Shown here in pieces: positions 54,424 to 63,987 of a DNA stretch of 64,000 nt. Position 1 is the stretch's first letter. Each line of letters starts with the position of its first letter. Below the pieces are notes generated by a model, which was not told where the DNA came from, did no database searches, and worked only from the letters and a program-made list of their open reading frames with translations. Origin of the DNA: Roseovarius sp. A-2 (GTDB lineage Bacteria > Pseudomonadota > Alphaproteobacteria > Rhodobacterales > Rhodobacteraceae). The stretch spans positions 53,333 to 117,332 of the forward strand of contig NZ_BDIY01000011.1 in NCBI RefSeq assembly GCF_002072155.1, read 5' to 3'. The translations under genes and the position numbers were made by a program.

Positions 54424-55329
54424 TTAGCCAAGCGCCCGTTCTTTCATCGTTTTCCGATATGCGATGATCTCATCCTGCACGAAATCGCGGAAGGCGGAGA
54501 TCCGCTTGGAGTGACGCAACTCCTCCGGATAGGCGAGAAAGACCGGCACTTCGTTTGAAAACACCTCGGGCAGCACGCGTACAAGCTGTGGGAAATCGCG
54601 GATCAGGTAATCGGGCAGAACGCCGATGCCGAGATCATGCAGCACGCCCTGCAAAACGCCGAAATAGTTGTTCACGGTCAGCAGCGAGGAGATATCGTTT
54701 GTCATCAATTCGTTGACCAATGTCGCCGCAGCCCCGACCTGAGTCGAGCGCGGGTTTTGACAGATCACCCGATGCGCCTGCAGATCTTCGGGCGCTTCGG
54801 GATTGCCGTGCAGCGCCACGTATGAATGCGTGGCATAGAGGCACATATGCACGCTCATCAGCCGCTTGCGGATCAGATCGGCCTGGCTCGGCTCCTTCAT
54901 GCGGATCGCGACATCGGCCTCGCGCATCGGCAAATCCAGCACGCGCTCCTCGAGCATGAGGTCGATCTTAAGATCGGGGTATTTCGCATAAAGCTTGGGC
55001 AGGCGCGGGGCAAGCCACAGCGTGCCAAATCCGGTCGTGGTGGTCACGCGTAATTCGCCGAACACCTCTTCTTCGCTGTCGCGGATGCGGGCGGTGGCGG
55101 CATCGAGCCGCTTGAGCATGGCGCGCGTCGCATCGAACAGCAATTCGCCCTGTTCAGTGAGAATCAGTCCCCGCGCATGGCGGTGAAACAGGGTGGCATT
55201 GAGTGACTCTTCGAGCGCCCGCACCTGGCGGGAGACCGCCGACTGCGACAAATGGAGCTGATCGCCCGCATGGGTCAGGCTGCCGGCATCCGCGACCGCG
55301 TGAAAGATTCTGAGTTTATCCCAGTCCAT
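54424..55329 (-). CDS. LysR-family transcription regulator
   Basis: This 301-residue regulator has an N-terminal winged helix-turn-helix (MDWDKLRIFHAVADAGSLTH, with LHLSQSAVSRQVRALEESLN) and a C-terminal ligand-binding domain with VLHDLGIGVLPDYLIRDF. It is divergent from the indolepyruvate oxidoreductase gene. The perfect inverted repeat at 55431-55451 is a likely site of action, so it probably controls that gene. The inducer is unknown. Confidence 0.88.
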   Translation of the reverse strand: MDWDKLRIFHAVADAGSLTHAGDQLHLSQSAVSRQVRALEESLNATLFHRHARGLILTEQGELLFDATRAMLKRLDAATARIRDSEEEVFGELRVTTTTGFGTLWLAPRLPKLYAKYPDLKIDLMLEERVLDLPMREADVAIRMKEPSQADLIRKRLMSVHMCLYATHSYVALHGNPEAPEDLQAHRVICQNPRSTQVGAAATLVNELMTNDISSLLTVNNYFGVLQGVLHDLGIGVLPDYLIRDFPQLVRVLPEVFSNEVPVFLAYPEELRHSKRISAFRDFVQDEIIAYRKTMKERALG

Positions 55330-55430
55330 GACCCTAACTTTCCGAAAAACCGCAGCACGCTTGACGTAATAGCAGAAAATCTCTGCGAGGCGATAGCAAG
55401 CGCGCGCAATTTTGACGAAATTCCCCTTTG

Positions 55431-55451
55431 TAGGTCACATATTATGACCTA
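55431..55451. promoter_or_regulatory. Perfect inverted repeat between lysR and the indolepyruvate oxidoreductase
   Basis: Arms taggtca and tgaccta flank seven bases (catatta). It lies 50 bases upstream of the oxidoreductase start and 100 from the lysR start, in A+T-rich sequence. It could be bound by LysR or by another dimeric regulator. Confidence 0.6.
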
Positions 55452-55500
55452 ATATTGCCCTATACTGAAGCGAGGCCCTCAAACCAAGGAAGGCACGAAC

Positions 55501-58500
55501 ATGACCACGCAGAAGGTAACGCTGAACGACCGCTTCGATCTGGAAAAATCGCCGGTTCTCTTGAATGGCACGCAGGCCATGGTGCGGCTGATGCTGACGC
55601 AGGCCGCGCGGGACCGGGCCGCGGGGCTGAACACGGCCGGCTATGTTACCGGCTATCGCGGCTCGCCTTTGGGCGCGGTGGACATGCAGATGCGTCGCGC
55701 GCAGAAAGTCCTGACCGAGGCGCAGGTGCGCTTTGAGGAAGGGTTGAACGAGGATCTGGCGGCGACCGCGCTTTGGGGCGCGCAACAGGCGGAACTGCGC
55801 GGTGAGGGCAGGTATGATGGCGTCTTCGGCCTTTGGTATGGCAAGGGGCCGGGGGTGGATCGTTCGGGCGACGTGATGCGCCATGCCAATATGGCGGGCA
55901 CCTCCGCGCATGGCGGCGTCCTGATGGCCATGGGTGACGATCACACCGGCGAATCCTCGACCGTGCTGCATCAGAGCGAATGGGCGCTGGTGGATGCCTA
56001 CATGCCCGTGGTCAGCCCTGCGGGCGTGCAGGAAATCATCGATTACGGCATTTACGGCTATGCGCTCAGCCGGTTCGCAGGGGTCTGGGTGGGCCTCAAG
56101 ACGATGAAGGACACCGTCGAGGCGACGGCGGTGGTCGATGGAAATCCCGACCGCGTGCAGCTTGTCACGCCCGATTTTCCGATGCCCGAGGGCGGGCTGA
56201 ACATCCGCCTGATCGACACGCCGCATGCGCAAGAAACCCGCATGATCGACTATAAACGCTTTGCCGCCGAGGCGTTTTCGCGAGCCAACCGCATGGACAA
56301 GCGGATGTGGGGCAAGCGGGGGGCCAAGATCGGCTTTGTCGCGGCGGGCAAGAACTGGCTCGATCTGGTGCATGCGCTGGAATTGCTGGGGATTGATGCG
56401 ACTGAGGCCGAGCGTCTGGGCATCACCACCTACAAGGTCGGGCAGGTCTTTCCGCTCGACATGCATGGATTTCACGACTGGGCCGAGGGGCTCGACCTGA
56501 TCGTTGTGGTCGAGGAAAAGCGCAAGCTGATCGAGGTGCAGATCAAGGAGGCGATATTTGACGACCGGCGCGGCCGCCGTGTTTATGGCTGGTACAAGGG
56601 CGGCGCGGGCGGCATGCATCGCGACGAGCTGTTTCCGACGCGCGGCGCACTGGACCCGATCTGGATCGCCGAGAAGCTTGGCGGCATCCTCATTGAGGAG
56701 GGCCGCGGCACCGACCGGATCAAGGCGGGGCTTGCGTCGTTGTCAGAGGCGCGCGCCGGCGATAATGCCGAGGAGATCGCGACCCGGCTGCCCTATTTCT
56801 GCGCCGGCTGCCCGCATAATTCCTCGACCAAGCTGCCTGAGGGCAGCCGCGCCTATGCCGGGATCGGCTGTCACTACATGGTGCAGTGGATGGACCGCGA
56901 GACGACCGGTTTCACCCATATGGGCGGCGAGGGGGCGAACTGGATCGGCGAGGCACCGTTCAGCACGCGCAACCACGTGTTCCAGAACCTCGGCGACGGC
57001 ACCTATAACCATTCCGGCGTGCAGGCCATTCGTGCCGCCCTTGCTGCGGGCACGACGATCACCTTCAAGATCCTTTACAACGACGCCGTGGCGATGACCG
57101 GCGGACAGGCCAATGAGGGCGGGCTGGATGCACCGCGCATTGCCGCTGAACTGCGCGCCATGGGGGTCAAGCACCTGTCGGTGGTTTATGATGAGAAAGA
57201 GGATGTGAACCTTAAGTCCTTTCCGCAGGGCATTGAATTTGCAGAGCGTTCCGATCTTATGGCGGTGCAGGAGCGGCTGGCGAAGGTCGAAGGTGTCAGT
57301 GTCATCCTTTATATCCAGACCTGCGCCGCCGAAAAGCGCCGCCGCCGCAAGCGCGGTAAATTCCCCGACCCTGACCGCCGCGTCTTCATCAACACTGATG
57401 TCTGCGAGGGCTGCGGCGATTGCGGGGTGCAGTCAAACTGCGTGGCCATCGTCCCGGTTGAGACCGAGTTGGGCCGCAAGCGGGCGATTGACCAGTCAAG
57501 CTGCAACAAGGACTTCTCCTGCCTCAAGGGGTTTTGCCCGTCCTTTGTCACGCTCGAAGGGGCGAAGCCGCGCAAGGAAAGCACGACCGAGTTGCACCTG
57601 CCCGATATGCCCGCGCCCACGCTGCCCGCAATCGACGGCACGCACAACGTGGTGATCACCGGTGTGGGCGGCACCGGCGTCGTCACCATCGGCGCGGTCA
57701 TGGCGCAGGCCGCACAGATCGACGGCAAGGGGGCGGGCATGATGGAGATGGCCGGGCTCGCGCAAAAGGGCGGCGCTGTGCATATCCACTGCCGCATTGC
57801 CGAGAATTCCGGCGATATCAATGCGATCCGGGTGGCGACGGGCGAGGCGCATACCCTGATCGGTGGCGATCTGGTGGTGAGCGCGGGCGCCAAGACGCTT
57901 GGCCTTACGCGGCAGGGGCGCACCGGGGCGGTCGTGAACAGCCACGAGATCGTCACCGGCGATTTCACCCGCGACCCCGAGTTTCACCTGCCCGCCGACC
58001 GGCTGCAACTGGCGCTCGAGGCGCGTTTGCGCGAGGGCGTGCAGATGTTCGATGCCTCAAATCTGGCGAAAACCGTGATGGGCGATTCGATCTATTCCAA
58101 CATGATGATCTTTGGTGCGGCGTGGCAACGCGGCCTCTTGCCGCTGAGCCATGATGCCATCACGCAGGCGATCACGCTTAACGGTGCCGCCGTCGAGGCC
58201 AATCTGCGCGCCTTCGAGGTGGGCCGTTGGGTGGCGCTCTACCCGGCGGAGGTAGAGAAGGTTCTGACGCCCAATGTGGTCGCCAAGCCGAAAACGCTCG
58301 ACGAAAAGATCGCCTACCGCGCCGATCACTTGCGCGCCTATCAGGGCAAGGGACTGGTCAAACGCTATCACCGGATGTTGGACGGCATCGAGGATACGGG
58401 CGTGAAAGAGGCGGTTGCCAAGGGCTATCACAAGCTGCTTGCCTACAAGGATGAATACGAGGTCGCGCGGCTGCATCTGGAAACGGCCGCAAAGGCGCGC

Positions 58501-58920
58501 TCGGAGTTCGGTGGCGATTTCAAGATGAAGTTCCACCTCGCCCCGCCGGTCCTGTCGAAGACGGGCCATGACGGACGCCCCAAGAAGCGTGAATTTGGCC
58601 CCGGCATCCTGCGCGGCTTCGGTCTCCTGGCAAGGCTTAAAATGCTGCGCGGCACCCCGCTCGATCCCTTTGGCCGCACCGCAGAGCGCAGGATGGAACG
58701 CGCGCTGATCAAGCAATACGAGGCCGATATGGCCGAGGTGCTGCCGAAACTCGATGCCCGGACCCGCGACGCCATCATCGCGCTCGCCGAGTTGCCGCTC
58801 TCGATCCGTGGCTTTGGCCCCGTCAAGCAGGCGAACGAGCAAAAGGCCGCGAAACGGCGCGAAGAGCTTTTGGCGGTGATCCGCGCGGGTGGGGCGGAAA
58901 CGGCACGGGCGGCGGAGTGA
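55501..58920 (+). CDS. Indolepyruvate ferredoxin oxidoreductase, fused alpha-gamma form
   Basis: This 1139-residue enzyme oxidatively decarboxylates aryl pyruvates such as indolepyruvate to the acyl-CoA, using thiamine diphosphate and ferredoxin. In order: N-terminal pyrimidine-binding domain (LNTAGYVTGYRGSPLGAVDM), ThDP domain (LYNDAVAMTGGQANEGG), 4Fe-4S cysteines in VCEGCGDCGVQSNC with CNKDFSCLKGFC near residues 635-680, and the IorB-like gamma domain (VVITGVGGTGVVTIGAVMAQ). This single-chain form is common in alphaproteobacteria. The ATG at 55501 follows aaggaagg. Confidence 0.92.
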   Translation: MTTQKVTLNDRFDLEKSPVLLNGTQAMVRLMLTQAARDRAAGLNTAGYVTGYRGSPLGAVDMQMRRAQKVLTEAQVRFEEGLNEDLAATALWGAQQAELRGEGRYDGVFGLWYGKGPGVDRSGDVMRHANMAGTSAHGGVLMAMGDDHTGESSTVLHQSEWALVDAYMPVVSPAGVQEIIDYGIYGYALSRFAGVWVGLKTMKDTVEATAVVDGNPDRVQLVTPDFPMPEGGLNIRLIDTPHAQETRMIDYKRFAAEAFSRANRMDKRMWGKRGAKIGFVAAGKNWLDLVHALELLGIDATEAERLGITTYKVGQVFPLDMHGFHDWAEGLDLIVVVEEKRKLIEVQIKEAIFDDRRGRRVYGWYKGGAGGMHRDELFPTRGALDPIWIAEKLGGILIEEGRGTDRIKAGLASLSEARAGDNAEEIATRLPYFCAGCPHNSSTKLPEGSRAYAGIGCHYMVQWMDRETTGFTHMGGEGANWIGEAPFSTRNHVFQNLGDGTYNHSGVQAIRAALAAGTTITFKILYNDAVAMTGGQANEGGLDAPRIAAELRAMGVKHLSVVYDEKEDVNLKSFPQGIEFAERSDLMAVQERLAKVEGVSVILYIQTCAAEKRRRRKRGKFPDPDRRVFINTDVCEGCGDCGVQSNCVAIVPVETELGRKRAIDQSSCNKDFSCLKGFCPSFVTLEGAKPRKESTTELHLPDMPAPTLPAIDGTHNVVITGVGGTGVVTIGAVMAQAAQIDGKGAGMMEMAGLAQKGGAVHIHCRIAENSGDINAIRVATGEAHTLIGGDLVVSAGAKTLGLTRQGRTGAVVNSHEIVTGDFTRDPEFHLPADRLQLALEARLREGVQMFDASNLAKTVMGDSIYSNMMIFGAAWQRGLLPLSHDAITQAITLNGAAVEANLRAFEVGRWVALYPAEVEKVLTPNVVAKPKTLDEKIAYRADHLRAYQGKGLVKRYHRMLDGIEDTGVKEAVAKGYHKLLAYKDEYEVARLHLETAAKARSEFGGDFKMKFHLAPPVLSKTGHDGRPKKREFGPGILRGFGLLARLKMLRGTPLDPFGRTAERRMERALIKQYEADMAEVLPKLDARTRDAIIALAELPLSIRGFGPVKQANEQKAAKRREELLAVIRAGGAETARAAE

Positions 58921-59001
58921 ACGTCACGAAACTGTCACGTGATCTGGTCACAAGCGTCGCATAATCTTCACGGGCCGCAAATCAGCCGAGGACCGCCGCC
59001 G

Positions 59002-59865
59002 ATGCGCCCTGATCGCCAGATCGCCCGTGACATTTCCTACGCCTATTCCGCCCAGACCAAGGGCGGGCGGGCGATGATCCGCACGATAGAGAACCTCACC
59101 GGGCGCATCGCGCTGATCAAGCGCGCGGCGGGATACGAGACCGAGGTCTTGCGAGGGCGTGATTTCTGGGACGTGATTGTCGAGCGTTACGGGCTGACGC
59201 TCGATGTGGTGGGCGGCAGCCTGATGAACATCCCGCGCGAGGGGCCGCTGGTCCTGATTGCCAATCATCCCTACGGCATCCTCGACGGGCTGATGATGGG
59301 CCACATCCTCAGCCAGACGCGGGGCGACTTTCGCATTCTGGCGCATCAGGTGTTCCGCAAGGCCGAAGACCTCGAACGCGTGATCCTGCCGATCAGTTTC
59401 GATGAGACCAAGGAGGCGGTCGCGCTCAATCTCGCCACGCGCAAGGCGTCGCTCGATTATCTGGGGCAGGGCGGGGCGATCGGCGTCTTTCCCGGCGGCA
59501 CGGTCAGCACGGCGGCGAAACCGTTTTCGCGCCCGATGGACCCGGGTTGGCGCGGATTTACGGCCAAGATGATCGCCAAGAGTGAGGCGACCGTCGTGCC
59601 GGTCTATTTCGACGGTCACACCAGCCGCCTGTTTCAACTGGCCAGCCACCTGCATTACACGCTGCGCATGGGTCTGTTGATCAAGGAATTCCGCAAGCGG
59701 GTGGACACGCCGGTCAAGGTCGTGGTCGGCGCGCCGATCCCGCGCAGCAGGCTGGCGCAATATGCGGGCGACACGAAATCCCTCATGGCCTTTCTGCGCG
59801 CCAAGACCTATGAGTTGTCGCCAAGCCCGGTTGTCGCCTCGGAAATCGGGTTCGAATACGACTGA
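59002..59865 (+). CDS. Lysophospholipid acyltransferase-family protein
   Basis: This 287-residue membrane-associated protein has the acyltransferase motif block NHPYGILDG (histidine-aspartate) near residue 90 and a later [13 protein letters not shown], the acceptor-phosphate block. It resembles the PlsC/OlsA superfamily. [18 protein letters not shown] is typical of hemolysin-like acyltransferases of this group. The ATG at 59002 follows gccgaggacc. The substrate is unknown; ornithine or phosphatidic lipids are possible. murI starts 19 bases after its stop. Confidence 0.82.
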   Translation: MRPDRQIARDISYAYSAQTKGGRAMIRTIENLTGRIALIKRAAGYETEVLRGRDFWDVIVERYGLTLDVVGGSLMNIPREGPLVLIANHPYGILDGLMMGHILSQTRGDFRILAHQVFRKAEDLERVILPISFDETKEAVALNLATRKASLDYLGQGGAIGVFPGGTVSTAAKPFSRPMDPGWRGFTAKMIAKSEATVVPVYFDGHTSRLFQLASHLHYTLRMGLLIKEFRKRVDTPVKVVVGAPIPRSRLAQYAGDTKSLMAFLRAKTYELSPSPVVASEIGFEYD

Positions 59866-59884
59866 TCCACTGGGATGCGCGCAT

Positions 59885-60697
59885 ATGGCGGTAGGGATTT
59901 TCGACAGCGGTCTGGGCGGCCTGACGGTCTGGGACGCGGTGAGCAAGCGTCTCCCCGAGGTGCCGTTTGTCTATCTCGGCGACAACGCCCACACGCCCTA
60001 TGGCGTGCGCGACGCCGATGACATCTATGACCTGACGACGACCAGTGTCGCACGGCTGTTCGATGCCGGCTGCGATCTGGTAATTCTGGCCTGCAACACC
60101 GCCTCTGCCGCCGCCCTGCGCCGCATGCAGGAGGCCTGGGTGCCTGAGGGCAAGCGCGTGCTGGGCGTGTTCGTGCCGCTGATCGAGGCGCTGACCGAAC
60201 GGGAGTGGGGCGACAATTCCCCGCCGCGCGAGGTGGCGGTGAAAAATGTGGCACTCTTCGCCACCCCCGCCACCGTGGCGAGCCGCGCCTTTCAGCGCGA
60301 ATTGGCGTTCCGCGCCATCGGCGTCGATGTCGAGGCGCAGGCGTGCGGCGGCGTGGTGGATGCCATTGAGGAAGGCGACATGATCCTCGCCGAGGCGCTT
60401 GTGCGCTCCCATGTGGATGCGCTCAAGCGCAAGATGCCGCATCCGCAGGCCGCCGTTCTGGGCTGCACCCATTATCCATTAGTCGAGGAGGTGTTCCGCG
60501 ACGCCCTCGGCCCCGATGTGACGGTCTATTCGCAGCCCAGGCTGGTTGCGGCAAGCCTGAGTGATTACCTCGGCCGCCACCCCGACAAGATCGGGCCGGG
60601 CACCGAGGCGATGTTCCTGACCACGGGCGACCCAAAGCGCGTGTCGTCCCGCGCGACGCAGTTTCTGCGACGAGAGATCGGCTTTCGTCCCGTCTGA
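59885..60697 (+). CDS. murI: Glutamate racemase
   Basis: This 270-residue cofactor-free racemase makes D-glutamate for peptidoglycan. The two catalytic cysteines appear in [13 protein letters not shown] and in [28 protein letters not shown] and [12 protein letters not shown] are the substrate-binding blocks. The start at 59885 (MAVGIFDSG) agrees with family N-termini. It lies directly downstream of the acyltransferase gene. Confidence 0.93.
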   Translation: MAVGIFDSGLGGLTVWDAVSKRLPEVPFVYLGDNAHTPYGVRDADDIYDLTTTSVARLFDAGCDLVILACNTASAAALRRMQEAWVPEGKRVLGVFVPLIEALTEREWGDNSPPREVAVKNVALFATPATVASRAFQRELAFRAIGVDVEAQACGGVVDAIEEGDMILAEALVRSHVDALKRKMPHPQAAVLGCTHYPLVEEVFRDALGPDVTVYSQPRLVAASLSDYLGRHPDKIGPGTEAMFLTTGDPKRVSSRATQFLRREIGFRPV

Positions 60698-60775
60698 ACT
60701 GCGTGTCTGCGCGTGCGTTGCACAGCATCGCGATACGCATTATTCCCTGTTTGAAATTCTTGATGAGAGGTCGCC

Positions 60776-61804
60776 ATGACCCATAAAATTGCCATCCTGG
60801 GCGCATCCGGCTATACCGGTGCCGAACTTGTCCGCCTGATCGCCACCCATCCCGACCTTGAGATCGCGGCGCTTGCCGCCAACTCCAAGGCGGGACAATC
60901 CATGGGCCAGGTCTTTCCGCATCTGCGCCATCTCGACCTGCCCGATCTGGTGACGATAGACGAGATTGATTTCAGTGGCGTCGATCTATGTTTCTGCGCC
61001 CTGCCGCACAAAACCAGCCAGGAGGTGATAGCGAGCCTGCCGCGTGATCTGAAAATCGTCGACCTCTCCGCCGATTTCCGGCTGCGTGATCCGGCAGAGT
61101 ATGAGAAATGGTATGGCAATCCCCACGCCGCGCCCGAGTTGCAGCGCGAGGCGGTTTACGGGCTGACCGAATTCTACCGCGACGAGATCGCGGGCGCGCG
61201 GCTGGTGGCGGGCACCGGCTGCAATGCGGCGACGGGGCAATATATCCTGCGGCCCTTGATCAGTGCCGGTGTGATTGATTTCGATGAGATCATCCTCGAT
61301 CTGAAATGCGCGGTTTCGGGCGCGGGCCGCAGCCTCAGGGAAAACCTGCTGCATGCGGAACTGTCCGAGGGCTATCATGCCTATGCTTTGGGTAGCACCC
61401 ACCGGCATCTGGGCGAGTTCGATCAGGAATTCTCCAAGATTGCCGGGCGGCCCGTCGAGATCCAGTTCACCCCGCATCTCATACCCGCCAACCGCGGCAT
61501 TCTGGCGACGGCCTATCTGCGGGGCGCGGCTCAGGCGGTGCATGATACGCTGCAAACGGCCTATGCCGACGAGCCGTTCATTGAGGTGCTGCCGATGGGC
61601 GAGGCCCCCAGCACGCGCCACATCCGGGGCAGCAATTTCTGTCATATCGGCGTGGTCGCGGACCGGCAGGCAGGTCGTTGCACGGTCATCGCGGCGCTCG
61701 ATAACCTGACAAAAGGTAGCAGCGGGCAGGCGTTGCAAAACGCCAATCTGATGCTATCTCTGGATGAGACAACGGGCCTCATGCTGGCTCCGGTCTTTCC
61801 GTAA
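60776..61804 (+). CDS. argC: N-acetyl-gamma-glutamyl-phosphate reductase
   Basis: This 342-residue enzyme carries out the third step of arginine synthesis, an NADPH reduction. It has the Rossmann start [20 protein letters not shown], the catalytic cysteine in [14 protein letters not shown] and a later [10 protein letters not shown] histidine block. Type 1 length is normal. It stands about 80 bases after murI and 15 before ccmE. Arginine is thus both made and degraded by genes in this window. Confidence 0.95.
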   Translation: MTHKIAILGASGYTGAELVRLIATHPDLEIAALAANSKAGQSMGQVFPHLRHLDLPDLVTIDEIDFSGVDLCFCALPHKTSQEVIASLPRDLKIVDLSADFRLRDPAEYEKWYGNPHAAPELQREAVYGLTEFYRDEIAGARLVAGTGCNAATGQYILRPLISAGVIDFDEIILDLKCAVSGAGRSLRENLLHAELSEGYHAYALGSTHRHLGEFDQEFSKIAGRPVEIQFTPHLIPANRGILATAYLRGAAQAVHDTLQTAYADEPFIEVLPMGEAPSTRHIRGSNFCHIGVVADRQAGRCTVIAALDNLTKGSSGQALQNANLMLSLDETTGLMLAPVFP

Positions 61805-61819
61805 GAAGGGATGACGCCC

Positions 61820-62266
61820 ATGAAATCGCTGAAGAAGAAGCGCCGGGTGCAGGTCATCGCGATTGCGGCGGTGGCGCTGGTAATGGCCACCGCGCTTATT
61901 GGCTACGGGATGCGCGACGGGATAAACTTCTTTCGCTCACCGACACAGGTAATGACCGAACCGCCAAGCGAGACCGAGATTTTCCGCATCGGCGGCCTGG
62001 TCGAGGAAGGCAGCCTGAAGCGCGGTCAGGGCGAGGTCATTCATTTCAACGTCACCGATGGCGGGGCTGTTGTGCCGGTGACCTACAAGGGTGTTTTGCC
62101 CGACCTTTTCGAGGAAAACCAGGGCATGGTCGGCACCGGCAGCTATCGCGACGGGGTGTTTGAGGCCAGTGAGATCCTCGCCAAGCATGACGAGGATTAT
62201 ATGCCCAAGGAAGTGGTCGATGCTCTCAAGGAACAGGGTGTCTACAAGGAGGCGGATGGCAGCTGA
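61820..62266 (+). CDS. ccmE: Cytochrome c biogenesis haem chaperone CcmE
   Basis: This 149-residue protein has an N-terminal membrane anchor (QVIAIAAVALVMATALIGYG) and a periplasmic OB-fold. The haem-binding histidine is H123 in EILAKHDEDYMP, followed by Y127. It takes haem from CcmABCD and passes it to the apocytochrome ligase. The ATG at 61820 follows aagggatg; an ATG at 61811 adds three residues. The other ccm genes are elsewhere. Confidence 0.94.
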   Translation: MKSLKKKRRVQVIAIAAVALVMATALIGYGMRDGINFFRSPTQVMTEPPSETEIFRIGGLVEEGSLKRGQGEVIHFNVTDGGAVVPVTYKGVLPDLFEENQGMVGTGSYRDGVFEASEILAKHDEDYMPKEVVDALKEQGVYKEADGS

Positions 62267-62364
62267 GCCGGTCTATCCGACGCGCGGGCCCCTATCAGGT
62301 GTTGAATGTGCAAACACCTCCACGAAGCGGCCACATAACCAATCACCGCCTGAGCGCCGTGCGA

Positions 62365-63810
62365 TCATTGTCTCTTCTCGAAGGTTCGCGGCGAAAGGAC
62401 CTTCTCAAGCCCCGCAATGAAATGGCGTCTGTCATCATCGCTCAGCTTGTCGCCAATCTCGCCGAGCACAGCGGCGATCATCGTCTTTTGAACCGCGCAG
62501 AACCAGGCAGGCGGCTTCGCCACCTTCTTCTCCAGCAGATATGTCGAACCTAGGCATGACTGACATATCTCGTTCGCCCAACATTTCCCGCAGACGTCGT
62601 GGTAGGCCTTTCCGTTCCTGTAGAACGACGAAGATATCTTGCGGTATTTCTCGTCGCTCCACGCTCCATTGACGAAGCCATAACTCGTCTCCGGAGATTC
62701 AAGAAGATAGCACGGGAACGCCTCTCCATCGAAGTTTACAGCCATGAAGGTGCGACCGGCCCCGCACACATGCTCGTTCTTATGCCGATTGAAGAAGCCG
62801 TCTATGACAAATTGAATACCCCTGAGCAGATGCGGGTCATCAGACGAAAAGGACCGGATACACGCGCGCGCCGCCGAGGCGAAAGAGTTGGCTACCTCGG
62901 CAATCTGTTCACGCGCGTTCTCTCCGTGCCATGCGCCAAGTGCCAAAGTCACCTGCATTTCCCGCAGTCCAAGATCAAGGAGATGATTCACCAGTCCTTC
63001 TACGGTGACGCCGTTGTCATAATGTGTTTGGGTGTAGACCGACTCGACAGCGACGCGAAAATCTTTCTCGTGAAACCTGGAGATTGCACTTAAGACGCTG
63101 TCGTAGGACCCGCGCCCGCCGAGGAATGGCCTCAGCTTGTCGTGAACGTGTTTCGGCCCATCAAGGCTAACCAACACGTAAAAGTTGTGTTCGACGAAGA
63201 AGTCGATCATCTGATCGGTCAGCTTCGTGCCATTCGTGACAATGACAAAGCTTGGCAGCGCATAGGCTGAAGATCGACATTTGTGGCGCACGTAGTCGAC
63301 CGTAGAGCAGATTTCCCTGAACGCGAGTGTTGGTTCGCCGCCCAGGAACTTGATGCTCGAAAGGCCGTTCGACGACAGGTCATATGCCTTGTCGATAGCT
63401 GCGCGACACGTCTCGGGGAGCATGGTTCGGCCAGCCTTGTTCAACTCGTCGGCATAGCAATAAGTACAGCCCAAATTGCAAATCTGGCTGATATTCAGAA
63501 CAAGGTCACGAATGCCTGGCGCTTGGCTGGAGGCAGGTCGCGACGGCGGCGCATTGCGTCGAGCGAACGTCTCGAAGAACGACCTGACTTCAGGGGCATC
63601 GGTTTTGGCATCAGGTAGATTATCATCGAAGTTATCGTAAACATACGCCTGCAATTCCTGCTGAATATTTGCTGGAATTGTATAGAGTTCCTGTGCTTCC
63701 GGAAGGTAGAGGTGGTGCTCGAGTTCACCTCGCACCAGCGCGAAGCGACCAGAAACCGGAGCGCGATTTTCGGAGGCGGGCACTGTCCCGCTTGGCATCG
63801 TTGCAGACAT
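62365..63810 (-). CDS. Radical SAM/SPASM peptide maturase
   Basis: This 481-residue protein has an N-terminal segment of about 100 residues (GELEHHLYLPEAQELYTIPA) like the leader-binding region of peptide maturases, then the radical SAM cluster C111-C115-C118 in ICNLGCTYCYADE with KFLGGEPTL, and a C-terminal SPASM domain with cysteines in EHVCGAGRTF, FPCYLLE, DVCGKCWANEICQSC and WFCAVQK. Such enzymes install crosslinks or thioethers in ribosomal peptides. It reads more A+T-rich than its neighbours, hinting at transfer. The start could be ATG 63810 or GTG 63864; the latter lies in a hairpin. Family subgroup unresolved. Confidence 0.8.
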   Translation of the reverse strand: MSATMPSGTVPASENRAPVSGRFALVRGELEHHLYLPEAQELYTIPANIQQELQAYVYDNFDDNLPDAKTDAPEVRSFFETFARRNAPPSRPASSQAPGIRDLVLNISQICNLGCTYCYADELNKAGRTMLPETCRAAIDKAYDLSSNGLSSIKFLGGEPTLAFREICSTVDYVRHKCRSSAYALPSFVIVTNGTKLTDQMIDFFVEHNFYVLVSLDGPKHVHDKLRPFLGGRGSYDSVLSAISRFHEKDFRVAVESVYTQTHYDNGVTVEGLVNHLLDLGLREMQVTLALGAWHGENAREQIAEVANSFASAARACIRSFSSDDPHLLRGIQFVIDGFFNRHKNEHVCGAGRTFMAVNFDGEAFPCYLLESPETSYGFVNGAWSDEKYRKISSSFYRNGKAYHDVCGKCWANEICQSCLGSTYLLEKKVAKPPAWFCAVQKTMIAAVLGEIGDKLSDDDRRHFIAGLEKVLSPRTFEKRQ

Positions 63811-63840
63811 GAGCTTGTTCCCGAATTCAGTTAACGGCGA

Positions 63841-63864
63841 GTGGCGGCACGTGTATGCCGCCAC
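63841..63864. promoter_or_regulatory. Perfect inverted repeat upstream of the radical SAM gene
   Basis: Nine-base arms gtggcggca and tgccgccac flank six bases. The repeat lies between the short upstream frame and the maturase ATG. It could form a hairpin in the message or be an operator; no T-run follows, so it is not a normal terminator. Confidence 0.6.
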
Positions 63865-63873
63865 CGTGGTGAT

Positions 63874-63987
63874 TTAACCCGAATAATTCATGGGGGTGTG
63901 GTGAAGGTAGCGTAAGCTTTTGAAAGCAGGTATTTTTTGGTTGTCGAAGCCAGAAAACTCAGTTTCCAAGGTACGTCCCCTCACCAT
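63874..63987 (-). CDS. Short reading frame upstream of the maturase, possibly the tail of a gene beyond the window
   Basis: Thirty-seven codons start with ATG at 63987 (MVRGRTLETEFSGFDNQKIP) and end AFKSLRYLHHTPMNYSG-TAA ten bases before the GTG of the maturase frame. The frame stays open past the right edge of the window, so the ATG may be internal. A small frame right before a peptide maturase is where a precursor would lie. It has no cysteine, so it would not be a typical thioether substrate. Unproven. Confidence 0.4.
   Translation of the reverse strand: MVRGRTLETEFSGFDNQKIPAFKSLRYLHHTPMNYSG

Noticed and set aside
63811..63864. GTG at 63864 as start of the radical SAM gene
   Set aside because: It lies inside a perfect hairpin repeat, lacks a ribosome site and adds residues without family similarity; ATG at 63810 was preferred, although not proven.
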